Source of the DNA: DAMBHY01 sp032068765
Lineage (GTDB): Bacteria > Bacteroidota > Bacteroidia > Bacteroidales > Dysgonomonadaceae
Length of the DNA stretch: 64,000 nt
Assembly: GCA_032068765.1 (NCBI GenBank)
Contig: DAMBHY010000014.1
Span: 1 to 64,000 of the forward strand
Direction: 5' to 3'
The notes below the pieces were generated by a model. The model saw nothing but the letters and a program-made list of their open reading frames with translations, made no database searches and had not been told where the DNA came from. Below, in pieces: positions 1 through 8,406 of the stretch. How positions within the stretch are numbered: position 1 is the stretch's first letter; every line of letters begins with the position of its first letter. A program made the translations under genes and the position numbers.

Positions 1-21
1 ACAGTTAATTAAAAATGTTGC

Positions 22-358
22 TTAACTTTTTGTCTCAAATAAGTTGGCAATTCTACTCATCCCAAATTTGAAAAACACATTTAATATTGTGAATGATAAT
101 AAATAAGATAAACCATAAAATAGAGCATTAATCTTAAGATAGTTCTCTTTATCAATTGAAATAGTATTATCTTTTTTATTTATGAAAAATGGGCTTAATG
201 TAAATATCAAAAAAGGGCAGAGAAATAATATAACAGAGCTGTATATCCATTTACTCTTATATAAACTTCTATCTTTTAATAAATGAATAATACCAATGAT
301 ATAATATAATCGTACTTCCTGCAAGCCAAATTACAGAATATCCTATGTTGTCATTCAT
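22..358 (-). pseudogene. small membrane protein, probably frameshifted
   Basis: The minus strand encodes about 100 residues with two or three hydrophobic segments (for example YSSVILFLCPFLIF and NALFYGLSYLLSFTILNVFF), but this frame can only start at a TTG near 324. The only upstream ATG (358) opens a 29-codon frame beginning MNDNIGYSVIWLAGS that hits TAG at 269-271, in a place where the other frame continues as a sensible membrane protein. The simplest reading is one gene starting at 358 with a frameshift near the A-rich stretch at 270-280. It lies 16 bases downstream of another truncated gene. Family not recognised. A sequencing error could equally explain the frame break. Confidence 0.4.
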
Positions 359-374
359 ATAGCAATTTTATTAA

Positions 375-662
375 TTATCTACAATGTTCAATAGCAGACA
401 TAGCTTGTAGTGCTTTACATGGAGTCGCAAAAACAGTACAAGTCAAATCGTTAACCCAATCATCCCCTACTTTTCTCATATATTCTTTATAATGATTATT
501 GACACATTTATACCAACATTTTTGAGCACGAGTAGAAATACTACGGACATTCTCCCCAAGTTGTATATTTTTTAATTTTTGATCTTTATCATAGGATAAT
601 ACTGCAAAAATAGTAAATTCTTCTTCTTTTTTGTAATTATATATATAATGGATATAACAGGG
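375..662 (-). pseudogene. 5'-truncated unknown gene
   Basis: An open frame of 95 codons ends at 375 and contains coding-like sequence (LSYDKDQKLKNIQLGENVR, then a Cys-rich tail including KCWYKCV and CTVFATPCKA). No ATG, GTG or TTG occurs in frame near its 5' end before the stop codon at 663-665, so the start appears to be lost. It is followed after 16 bases by the ATG at 358, as in an operon. No family recognised. I read it as the surviving 3' part of a gene whose N-terminus was removed; a genuine gene using a non-standard start is less likely. Confidence 0.4.
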
Positions 663-895
663 TTATTTAATTTAAATGATAAGAGTTTACGTTTTACTAG
701 ATTACCCTAACCTCTTTTTATTAGCTCGTTCCTTGCAAGAATATCTTAATGTATCTTTCTTCTACACTGCGCACTATAGAAGACTCCACTCGTTAATTCT
801 TTTTGTTATTTTAAATGATACAAAGTTATATTACTGCTACTTCAATATTTATAATCATCATATAGTCTTTATATAATGTTTTTTAAAATGGACAG

Positions 896-912
896 TGCGG
901 TTCTAAACCGCA
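896..912. terminator. short hairpin, possible terminator
   Basis: TGCGGTT and AACCGCA form a 7-bp stem around a 3-base loop. It lies downstream of the broken minus-strand gene ending at 931. The minus strand continues into only a modest T-rich stretch, so terminator function is uncertain. The surrounding 663-930 interval holds no convincing gene on either strand. Confidence 0.3.
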
Positions 913-930
913 TTATCCATAGGTTGCACT

Positions 931-1399
931 TTATTTTGTAGGTTCAGTAGGCATCGTGCGGGTGAAGAACTGCTTCAGTTCGTGATGCTTGGTTTCAAAT
1001 CCTGCGGCTCTGGTCTGCATCCTGTAAGCGGTGTAAACATAGTCGGAAAGAGTTTCCTGATAATTGTCAAAGTCGTGCAGCGTTTTAGCATTATTCAGAC
1101 CATCGATTAGTTTTTGCAGACGTGCAATAGTTGTTTCGAGAAAATTGCGGTCGGCAAAGTCGAGGAAAAACTCTTCCCACTCTACATCCGGGCTGGTAGG
1201 TCGGGCTGGGTCTTGCTATAATCGAAAACTTTGTTTACAAATAGTTTGTTCTGCTCACTGATACTTCCATAGTGGCGGCGTTCGTCGGGAGAAAGGTTAA
1301 CGAGTAAAGTATTCAAAGCCGTTTCCAGCGTTGTGATGGTTTCACTTACTTGTTTGCTTGTTTCCGCACCTATGTGTTTAAATTTTGAATCGTTGCCAT
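931..1399 (-). pseudogene. conserved hypothetical protein, frameshifted
   Basis: Two frames together give a continuous alpha-helical protein of about 150 residues. The first part reads KFKHIGAETSKQVSETITTL and onward to DYSKTQPDL. Then a stop is met, while the next frame continues TSPDVEWEEFFLDFADRNFL through to a C-terminus FFTRTMPTEPTK and stop at 931. The break lies near 1190-1215. The ATG at 1397-1399 is itself out of frame with the first part, so there are probably two lesions. Family not named; the predicted helical character resembles small Bacteroidetes proteins of unknown function. The gene is non-functional unless the sequence contains errors. Confidence 0.55.
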
Positions 1400-1454
1400 T
1401 TTCGTTTGATTATTTTATTGGTTAGTAAATTTATTAATATATATAATCTGAAAA

Positions 1455-1927
1455 TTATAGGCGGTTGATAGCATCTTGTGATGCAGATTGTCCCTTATAG
1501 GTTTTGTTATAGTTATTAAAACGCCAAATAACATTTAAACTCAAAGACCTATGTCATTATTACTTATTTGACTGAAGAAAATATTATTTACCTTACCACT
1601 GAATCTATTTATTTGTTTATTAAAAATGTCATTGGCTGTTAAACTAACTTACAGCTTTTCATTGAAAAACGTTTTCTGGATACGTGCATTAAATACATGC
1701 ATCGGCTCAAAAGTTAGAAAACCTGCTGTTCCTGCACCCGTATAAGTATATTGAAGATTAAACAAGAAACCGTTCTCTAGATTTATGTCACTATTAAAAT
1801 CGATGTAACCGAAAGGTTTGGTTATATTTTCCAACCCTTTGTTGGTAGAAACTTTCATGAAATTTTGCATATATGCCAATGTCAGCGATGGAGTATAAAC
1901 TCCAAATGTGTGGCGAAGATTAAGCAA
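1455..1927 (-). pseudogene. TonB-dependent receptor, C-terminal remnant
   Basis: The minus strand encodes the final strands of an outer-membrane beta barrel of the Bacteroidetes TonB-dependent-receptor-like type: HTFGVYTPSLTLAYMQNFMK, TNKGLENITKPFGYIDF, MHVFNARIQKTFFNEKL. An in-frame TAA follows (1649-1651), yet the same frame goes on as VSLTANDIFNK and NNIFFSQISNNDIG. After a second lesion another frame gives SLNVIWRFNNYNKTYKG, ending at 1455. The amino-terminal plug and most of the barrel are absent: at 1927 the homology stops next to an unrelated regulator fragment. It therefore carries a 5' deletion, a nonsense codon and a frameshift. Such receptors import siderophores, glycans or peptides; substrate unknown. 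Confidence 0.75.
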
Positions 1928-1941
1928 AGCGTTTTACCCGC

Positions 1942-2296
1942 ATGAAGAAACTAACTCCGGAAAAACCGGAACATATTCTTTTTGCAGAAAAAGTACAACT
2001 CGATACCCGTAACCGAACATTAATTTTCGAAAATGAAAAAATTATAGACATCCGGCCAATGGAGTTTGTGATTCTACAAAAATTGATTTTGAATTTGAAT
2101 GAAAGAAGAACGCAGCTAAATTCTGACCAGAGAAGAAATTTTTACTCCTACATGGGGAGAAAACACCGCACTTTATAACGACCAAAGTCTCAACAACTAC
2201 ATTCGTCGTGTGCGTTTGATGATGGATAACAACGATACAGGATTGGAATTGACCATGCAGCGTGGATGGGGATATCGGCTCGTGGAAAAGAGTTAG
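1942..2296 (+). pseudogene. OmpR-family response regulator, DNA-binding domain remnant
   Basis: The first frame reads HILFAEKVQLDTRNRTLIF then IRPMEFVILQKLIL, typical of the start of an OmpR/PhoB winged-helix domain. A frameshift around 2100-2125 moves the coding to a second frame: ILTREEIFTPTWGENTALY, SLNNYIRRVRLMMDNND, RGWGYRLVEKS, then TAG at 2294. The receiver domain that should precede it is missing. The 5' edge abuts the receptor remnant at 1927, so a deletion or rearrangement joined two unrelated gene pieces. It probably belonged to a two-component system whose kinase is not in the window. Confidence 0.7.
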
Positions 2297-2363
2297 ATTG
2301 TTTGAGATTTAATGTTTGGTTGCCGCCTATTTCTTTTTCTCTTTTTGTCTTTCTGTCTTTTAT

Positions 2364-2493
2364 GCTTCGCAACCCACGAGTTGCAAACTGTAATAGAGTG
2401 CATCGCGGTTTAAATCCGCATTGCGCATGATTTATAGGTAAATCGAAGAGTATACACAATGCGCCTCCAAGTCGCAATGTGCATTAGGCGTCA
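2364..2493. repeat. cluster of small imperfect palindromes downstream of the MurU-like gene
   Basis: The 197-base gap between the regulator relic and the minus-strand gene ending at 2494 holds three short palindromic motifs: GCAAC/GTTGC at 2369-2384, GCGG/CCGC near 2409-2423, and GCGCCT/AGGCG near 2461-2487. They may act as 3'-end structures or be REP-like intergenic elements. No coding sequence is evident here. Confidence 0.3.
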
Positions 2494-3234
2494 TCAAACC
2501 TCAAACGCCTTCACAAACTCTTCCGCATCTTTCAGCGAATCAATCTTCCCCACATCCAGCATCCTTAAATCATTGGGGATAAAGCATCCGATATTCTCCT
2601 TTGTACAGACCTTTAAGTAAAAATCTATAATAGAAAATCTATCGGGAAAGTCATTCATGTACTGAAAAATTGCGGTATTGATAATGTGCATACCTGAGAA
2701 GGCCAACTCGTTGTAATTCTCCGGTTCGAAGTCAGTAAATGGGGATTTTACTTCTCCCGTCTTTTTATTTATCCATCCTTTCAGATGATTTTCTTTGTTA
2801 AAGAGTAAGTATCGGGAAGTGTTTCGTTTGCTGGTGAGAAGGGTTGCGATATTTTGACTTTTGAGATGATAGTCGTAAAAATCTCGAAGCGAAATATTGG
2901 AAAGAATATCCACATTATGGATAAGAAAAGGTTTGCCATCATCAAAGAATGCGCTCGCTTTTTTGATACCTCCGCCTGTGTCGAGCAATTGATCGGTTTC
3001 GTCGGAAAACTCGATGAGGATTCCGAAACTGTCATTCTCCTTTACAAAATTTATAATTTGTTCGGGAAAATGATGTACGTTGATGATGATTTCGTCAAAA
3101 CCCTCCCACTTCAACTTTTCTATAACATGTTGCAACAAAGCTTTTCCATTAACCGGAATCATTGCCTTCGGCATTGAATCTGTCAGTGGTCGCAGGCGTG
3201 TGCCGAGCCCGGCAGCAAATATCATCGCTTTCAT
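2494..3234 (-). CDS. murU: sugar-1-phosphate nucleotidyltransferase, MurU-like
   Basis: The 246-residue protein has the nucleotidyltransferase Rossmann signature: G-x-GTRLRPLT at residues 9-18, PKAMIPV at 22-28 with the phosphate-binding Lys23, DTGGGIK near 85-91, and the metal-binding Asp in HNVDIL (Asp109). The length matches short single-domain enzymes such as MurU, which makes UDP-MurNAc from MurNAc-1-phosphate. Its ATG overlaps the 3' end of the AmgK-like gene by four bases, the amgK-murU arrangement known from Pseudomonas cell-wall recycling. That context favours MurU over GDP-mannose or glucose-1-phosphate enzymes. Substrate is inferred from neighbour and length, not shown. Confidence 0.75.
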   Translation of the reverse strand: MKAMIFAAGLGTRLRPLTDSMPKAMIPVNGKALLQHVIEKLKWEGFDEIIINVHHFPEQIINFVKENDSFGILIEFSDETDQLLDTGGGIKKASAFFDDGKPFLIHNVDILSNISLRDFYDYHLKSQNIATLLTSKRNTSRYLLFNKENHLKGWINKKTGEVKSPFTDFEPENYNELAFSGMHIINTAIFQYMNDFPDRFSIIDFYLKVCTKENIGCFIPNDLRMLDVGKIDSLKDAEEFVKAFEV

Positions 3235-4652
3235 CGGCGTTTGAAATCTTGTTCGAGGTTCTGTTCGCGATGTGTAAGCGAAACTTTCACCCCGAATTTC
3301 TTCGAAATATGTTCAGCCACATGTTGCGCCGCATAAACCGATCGGTGCTGACCACCTGTGCAGCCAAAAGAAATCATTAAATTAGTGAAATTTCGCTCCA
3401 TAAAACGCTTTACATGGCTATCCACCAGTGGATATATATTATCAAGAAATTTAATGATTTCACCATCATCTTCCAAGAATTTAACCACTGAATCGTCTAG
3501 TCCCGTAACGTTGTTATACCGTTCATATTTCCCCGGATTATTGATAGCGCGGCAGTCAAACACATAGCCCCCACCGTTTCCACTCACATCATTAGGAATA
3601 CCTTTTTTGTATGAGAAGCTCCATATTTTCACTTCAAGTTCCTTTTTTGTTGTGTCTGCAAATTGTTTCAAGTCTACCATCTCGGTCAACAATTTGCTGA
3701 GATATGGATATTCATCAAAACTGTCTTTAAGCAAATCGCGTAGATTGTTCAACGCAAAAGGAATACTCTGAATGAAATGCGGTTTTTTCTCAAAATATCC
3801 TCTGAAACCGTAAGCACCAAGTACCTGCAGCGTTCTAAACAAAACAAACTGACGCAGTTGCTTGAGGAAATGAGCCACATCGACGGGTACGAACTTTTGA
3901 AGAGATTCTATATACGCACTCACCAGTTCTTCACGCAATTGCGGCGGAAAATTAGCTTTTGCCTGCCACAAAAATGAAGCAACATCGTAATAAATCGGAC
4001 CTTTGCGCCCTCCCTGGAAGTCTATAAAATAAGGCTCTTTATTTACGAGCATCACGTTGCGCGATTGGAAATCGCGATACAGGAAACTGTTGTTGTCGCC
4101 CTGAAGCAGATTTTTTGCAAACGCATCGAAATCGTCTTCCAACAAGTCTTCCTGAAAGTCTAACGGCGTGGTTTTGAGGAAATTGTATTTGAAATAATTC
4201 AAATCCCATCTCACCGACCGTTCGTTAAACACTGCCTGTGGATAGCAGCAATTAAAATCCAAGCCTTCGGCTCCCTTTATCTGAAACTCAGCCAGTGCCT
4301 GAATGGTTTTTTTCAATAGTTCTTTCTCATCACCACTGAAAACTCCCGTACTTCTTCCTCCTTTAATCGTGTCAAAAAGTACAGACGAACCCAAATCTTC
4401 CTGAATGTAATAAAGCTGGTCGTCTGTTGCAGCGTACACTTCGGGCACATTAAGATTCTGTTTTTTGAAATGCTTCGAAAGCTCTATAAACGCGCAGTTT
4501 TCTTCTTGAGAAGTTCCCTTTACGCCGATGATGGAAATGTCATCTTTGGTCAGTCGATAGTACCTTCTGTTAGAACCGGAGGAAGGAAGCTCCTCAATAT
4601 TGGGATTTGACTTTTTACTATATTGCTCAAATAAGTGTATAAGCTGTTTCAT
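3231..4652 (-). CDS. AmgK-like sugar kinase fused to a RapZ C-terminal domain
   Basis: Residues 1 to about 330 form an aminoglycoside-phosphotransferase/choline-kinase fold with YRDFQSRN at 192-199 (catalytic Asp194) and the metal-binding Asp in FIDFQGG at 209-215. The usual catalytic-loop His is replaced by Tyr. Residues 341-473 match the RapZ C-terminal domain: GCTGGQHRSV at 430-439 and the TGLDDSV segment at 383-389. The RapZ P-loop domain is absent. Known biology: AmgK phosphorylates MurNAc/GlcNAc at the anomeric position; RapZ binds glucosamine-6-phosphate and controls GlmS synthesis in enterobacteria. The fusion plus the overlapping MurU-like gene suggests a sugar-recycling kinase carrying an amino-sugar sensor; the sensing role is inference. 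Confidence 0.75.
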   Translation of the reverse strand: MKQLIHLFEQYSKKSNPNIEELPSSGSNRRYYRLTKDDISIIGVKGTSQEENCAFIELSKHFKKQNLNVPEVYAATDDQLYYIQEDLGSSVLFDTIKGGRSTGVFSGDEKELLKKTIQALAEFQIKGAEGLDFNCCYPQAVFNERSVRWDLNYFKYNFLKTTPLDFQEDLLEDDFDAFAKNLLQGDNNSFLYRDFQSRNVMLVNKEPYFIDFQGGRKGPIYYDVASFLWQAKANFPPQLREELVSAYIESLQKFVPVDVAHFLKQLRQFVLFRTLQVLGAYGFRGYFEKKPHFIQSIPFALNNLRDLLKDSFDEYPYLSKLLTEMVDLKQFADTTKKELEVKIWSFSYKKGIPNDVSGNGGGYVFDCRAINNPGKYERYNNVTGLDDSVVKFLEDDGEIIKFLDNIYPLVDSHVKRFMERNFTNLMISFGCTGGQHRSVYAAQHVAEHISKKFGVKVSLTHREQNLEQDFKRR

Positions 4653-4674
4653 GTAAAAGTTTGCCAGTTTTTAA

Positions 4675-6609
4675 TCAGTTAATATTTAAATCGGTCAGTT
4701 GTTCCATCCATAATAACACTTGAGCATCACTCGGCATACGCCAGTCTCCGCGTGGTGAAAGACATATGGAACCGACTTTTGGTCCGTCTGGAAGACATGA
4801 GCGTTTGTATTGTTGTGAAAAGAATCTTTTATAAAAAACTTTCAGCCAGCGGAGAATTGTTTCGGAGGAATACTCATCCTTAAATGCCTGCTGTGCCGCA
4901 AAAAAAATCCTTCTCGGCTCGTCACTATAACGCAGTAAACGATACAGAAAGAAATCATGTAGTTCGTAAGGACCAATCTTGTCTTCCGTTACTTGCGATA
5001 TATTCCCGTCTTTATTAGCAGGCAGTAGTTCAGGACTAAATGGAGTATCAAGAATATCGTGGAGTACAGCGCGCGTTTTTTCTTCAATTTGAGTATCTGC
5101 TACCCATTTCACCAATGTTTTCACTAATGTTTTTGGGATGCTTCCGTTCACTCCGTACATCGACATATGATCGCCGTTATACGTAGCCCAACCAAGAGCG
5201 AGTTCCGACAGATTGCCGGTTCCTACCACAAGTCCGTTCACTTTGTTAGCGTAATCCATCAAAATCTGTGTTCGCTCACGTGCCTGAGAGTTTTCGTAAG
5301 TTATATCATGATTGTTCTCATCTTGTTCTATATCTTTAAAATGCTGTTTTACAGACTCTACGATGGAGATTTCCTTCAGTGTTGCACCAGTTGAAAGCAC
5401 AAGTTGCTGCGCATTGGTGTAAGTGCGGTTTGTAGTTCCAAAGCCCGGCATGGTAATCGCGTAAATGTTTTTACGGTCAAATTTTAGCAGGTCGAACGTT
5501 TTTAATATAACAAGAAAAGCCAATGTCGAATCCAGACCGCCAGAAATACCAATCGTAACCGTTTTTGCATTAATATGCTGCAATCTTTTTGCCAATCCTA
5601 ACACCTGAATATTGAAAACTTCGCTGTAAATAGTATCTTCCGATTCTTTTTTCGGAATAAACGGATGAGGATTTATTTCTCTTTTGAGTTCGTCAACGTC
5701 AATCGCGGCCAAATTTACTTGTATTGCAGGGTTAGCCGATTCTTTTGTTAAGAAATTTGTATTTTTAATTCTGTCATTACGCAATGACTGGATATCCACA
5801 TCCGCAATTATCATTTCGGTTTCCAATGAGAACCTTTTAGATTCTTTCAAAACGATTCCGTTTTCAGCAATTATCGATGCACCCGAAAAAACTGCATCTG
5901 TAGTTGATTCTCCACATGCAGCTCCAGCATACACATAAGCGCAATTACATGAGGCAGATTGCTGCGCTACCAAAGCGCGTCGATATTCATGCTTTCCGAC
6001 CAATTCGTTGCTTGCCGAAAGATTAAAAATGATTTCCACTCCCTGTTGTGTTAGTTCGCAGGATGGAGGAATAGGCATCCACAAATCTTCGCAGATTTCA
6101 ACGGCGAAACTTGCATATTGAGTTTTAAATATCATTCCGCTTTTATAAACCGGAACAGAATTTTCACCTAGATAAACTTCTGTTTTTGTCAAATCTGAAG
6201 CAGAAGCGAACCATCTTTTTTCGTAAAACTCGTTGTTGTTTGGGATAAATGTCTTAGGTATCAACCCTAATATTCCTTGATGAGAAACGACAGCCGCCAT
6301 ATTATACAAACTACTCTTCACCACAAATGGTAAGCCGACAATGACGATTATGGACTGTTTATCTTTCAGATATTCTACCAAATTCAAGAGAGAATTTTCC
6401 ACTTTCTTTTGCAACGCAGTCTGAAAAAACAAATCACCACAGGTGTAACCAGATAAAGACAACTCCGGGAATGAAATTATCTGTACTTTTTCTTCAATCG
6501 CTTTTTCAATCGTGATTTTTATCTCGCCAAGATTGAAATCACAATCAGCCACTTTCACTTTTGGTGAAGCGGCAGCTATTCTCAAAAAGCCCAATTCATT
6601 AATATTCAT
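4675..6609 (-). CDS. nadE: glutamine-dependent NAD+ synthetase
   Basis: Two domains are visible. The N-terminal nitrilase-type glutaminase has the catalytic Glu in SFPELSLSGYTCGD and the nucleophile Cys in VEICEDLW. The C-terminal ATP pyrophosphatase/NAD synthetase has the PP-loop GISGGLDSTLAF and GTGNLSELALGW. It converts nicotinic acid adenine dinucleotide to NAD+ using glutamine and ATP. I chose the ATG at 6609, giving 644 residues, close to the family norm; the longer frame to 6642 adds eleven atypical residues. It sits in a same-strand run with the CDF transporter upstream and the kinase-RapZ gene 22 bases downstream. Confidence 0.95.
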   Translation of the reverse strand: MNINELGFLRIAAASPKVKVADCDFNLGEIKITIEKAIEEKVQIISFPELSLSGYTCGDLFFQTALQKKVENSLLNLVEYLKDKQSIIVIVGLPFVVKSSLYNMAAVVSHQGILGLIPKTFIPNNNEFYEKRWFASASDLTKTEVYLGENSVPVYKSGMIFKTQYASFAVEICEDLWMPIPPSCELTQQGVEIIFNLSASNELVGKHEYRRALVAQQSASCNCAYVYAGAACGESTTDAVFSGASIIAENGIVLKESKRFSLETEMIIADVDIQSLRNDRIKNTNFLTKESANPAIQVNLAAIDVDELKREINPHPFIPKKESEDTIYSEVFNIQVLGLAKRLQHINAKTVTIGISGGLDSTLAFLVILKTFDLLKFDRKNIYAITMPGFGTTNRTYTNAQQLVLSTGATLKEISIVESVKQHFKDIEQDENNHDITYENSQARERTQILMDYANKVNGLVVGTGNLSELALGWATYNGDHMSMYGVNGSIPKTLVKTLVKWVADTQIEEKTRAVLHDILDTPFSPELLPANKDGNISQVTEDKIGPYELHDFFLYRLLRYSDEPRRIFFAAQQAFKDEYSSETILRWLKVFYKRFFSQQYKRSCLPDGPKVGSICLSPRGDWRMPSDAQVLLWMEQLTDLNIN

Positions 6610-6687
6610 AAGGATATATAATAGACAATTTTCCAAACACAAATTTAATGGATTTATGCCAGCTTCTAAACAAATAGAATATTACTT

Positions 6688-7602
6688 TTAGTAACAATCT
6701 GTATGGCATTTTGTGGAAAGTTTTTCTATCTGCACAGTCACGTGCTTAATTTCAAACTTTTCTTCCAGTTGTTCCTGTATCTCGTGAATTAAAGCATCAC
6801 TATCGCCTGACGGCATGTGAACATGTACCGAAAGAGCAGCCTGCGAAGTACTTAACGCCCAGATGTGTAAATCGTGAATATCCTCCACACCTTCAATGTT
6901 TCTCAAAAAAGAAGCTACTTCGTCGTAATTGATATTATTAGGAACTGCATCCAAAGCCAAATCTATTGAAGCGGTAAAAAGGCGCCAACTACTGAAAAAA
7001 ATGACAAGTATAATCACAAAACTTGTAACTGCATCAATCCACAACAAACCTGTAGCATTTATCAAAAGTCCTGAAACAACAACACCAACCGAAACCAAAG
7101 CATCCGCAATCATGTGAAGAAAAGCCCCTCGAATATTTAAGTCTTTCTTTTGGTCTTTATAGAAAAGAAACGCTGTGATTCCGTTTATTATTATACCAAC
7201 TATTGCTACAATTATTACCGTATTGCCTGAAATAGGTTCCGGGTTTTCCAGTTTCTTGTACGCATCCACTGCAATAAATGCAATTGCGATAAACAAAAAT
7301 AGAGCATTTAGAATTGACACTAGGATGGTTGTCTTTCTATACCCATAAGTGAACCGCCCCTTAGGTTTTAATGTTGCCATCCAGGCAGCTCCCCAAGCAA
7401 AAAGCAGTCCCAAAACATCGCTTGCATTATGTCCCGCATCAGCCAAAAGGGCCGAGGAATTGGCTATTAATCCGTAAGAAACTTCAACCGCTACAAATAT
7501 CAGATTAAGCGTAATCCCCAACATAAATGCACGTCCTTGATGTGGAGGAATTTCGTTTATGTGATGATGGTGATGTTCACCATGTGAATGTGAATGTTCC
7601 AT
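6688..7602 (-). CDS. cation diffusion facilitator, CzcD/ZitB-like zinc exporter
   Basis: The 304-residue protein begins with a His-rich stretch (HSHSHGEHHHHH) and has six predicted membrane spans. CDF metal-site residues are clear: ADAGHNASDVLG in the second span region (H-x3-D) and MIADALVSVGVV in the fifth (D-x3 region). A cytoplasmic ferredoxin-like C-terminal domain follows, with HDLHIWALS and the tail TKCHTDC. It probably exports Zn2+ (also Co2+/Cd2+) in exchange for protons at the inner membrane. The gene starts three bases downstream of the HAD phosphatase stop, so the two are likely co-transcribed. It is unrelated in detail to the HMA-CDF proteins of the cassette island. Confidence 0.92.
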   Translation of the reverse strand: MEHSHSHGEHHHHHINEIPPHQGRAFMLGITLNLIFVAVEVSYGLIANSSALLADAGHNASDVLGLLFAWGAAWMATLKPKGRFTYGYRKTTILVSILNALFLFIAIAFIAVDAYKKLENPEPISGNTVIIVAIVGIIINGITAFLFYKDQKKDLNIRGAFLHMIADALVSVGVVVSGLLINATGLLWIDAVTSFVIILVIFFSSWRLFTASIDLALDAVPNNINYDEVASFLRNIEGVEDIHDLHIWALSTSQAALSVHVHMPSGDSDALIHEIQEQLEEKFEIKHVTVQIEKLSTKCHTDCY

Positions 7603-7605
7603 ATT

Positions 7606-8337
7606 TTATTTCCAGTAATTCTGTAAAGTTGAAAATGAATAAAAAAACGATTCCATGGAAGGTAACACAATATCCGCACCTGCTTCATACAAAAAATTAT
7701 CGTCAAAAGGTCCGGTATTAACGGCTATTACAAAAACATCTGCCTTATGTGCAGATTCTACACCTATCGGTGCATTTTCAATCACAATGGCCTGATTAGG
7801 ACTTAAGTTTCCTGCTTTTTGCAATCCCCGCAAATAGGGTTCAGGATTTGGCTTACCATGCTTTACATCTTTTGCAGTAACCATGGTTTCTGGTGTAAAT
7901 ATATTAGGGAAGTTTTCATTGAGTTTATCCAACAACGAAGTTTGTCCGGAACCTGTCACCAATACAGGAATATAATTTTCAGATTTTATTTTTTGCAATA
8001 ATTCTGTTGCAAATGAGATTGTTTTTCCCGAATTGTATTTTCTGAAAAGAGAGCTTTTGAGATTGTAGATTTTTTTTGTCTCTTCTTCCGTAGGTTTTCG
8101 GTTTAATTCTCTTTCAAAAATAAGTTGAATCGTCGAACTCCCTACCCTTCCTTCATGCAAATAGAATTCATCCTCATTCGTTCCTAAAATATTCCACCTT
8201 CTAAATGTTTCATTCCATGAGCGGCAATGTGATGGCATAGAATCATACAACACGCCGTCCATGTCTATCAAGAAAGCTTTTATATCGAATCTGTCGAATG
8301 AGTTTTTTTGTAAATAAGATTCAAATTTATCTTGCAT
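7606..8337 (-). CDS. HAD-family phosphatase / beta-phosphoglucomutase-like hydrolase
   Basis: A HAD hydrolase of 243 residues: motif I LIDMDGVLYDSMPSH with the nucleophile and acid aspartates, motif II VTGSGQTSL, the motif III lysine in KHGKPNPEPYLRG, and motif IV region VIENAPIGVESA. The cap insertion after motif I is helical, as in the beta-phosphoglucomutase/PGP subfamily. Substrate is probably a small sugar phosphate; which one cannot be read from sequence. It lies between pgi and the CDF gene on the same strand and precedes the CDF ATG by three bases. The pgi hairpin at 8358-8384 separates it from pgi. Confidence 0.85.
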   Translation of the reverse strand: MQDKFESYLQKNSFDRFDIKAFLIDMDGVLYDSMPSHCRSWNETFRRWNILGTNEDEFYLHEGRVGSSTIQLIFERELNRKPTEEETKKIYNLKSSLFRKYNSGKTISFATELLQKIKSENYIPVLVTGSGQTSLLDKLNENFPNIFTPETMVTAKDVKHGKPNPEPYLRGLQKAGNLSPNQAIVIENAPIGVESAHKADVFVIAVNTGPFDDNFLYEAGADIVLPSMESFFYSFSTLQNYWK

Positions 8338-8357
8338 CTCAAAATTAAATAAAAAAT

Positions 8358-8384
8358 TCAGACCGCTTTTCTTGGGCGGTCTGA
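8358..8384 (-). terminator. Rho-independent terminator after pgi
   Basis: TCAGACCGC and GCGGTCTGA form a perfect 9-bp stem around a 9-base loop. Read on the minus strand the stem is followed by a T-rich run, so it should terminate pgi transcription before the HAD gene, which must then have its own promoter or depend on readthrough. Confidence 0.75.
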
Positions 8385-8406
8385 CATATGATAACCAAAT
8401 GTTTCG

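Noticed and set aside
676..876. A 66-codon plus-strand frame
   Set aside because: AT-rich, no motif, no start context, and unsupported by neighbours.
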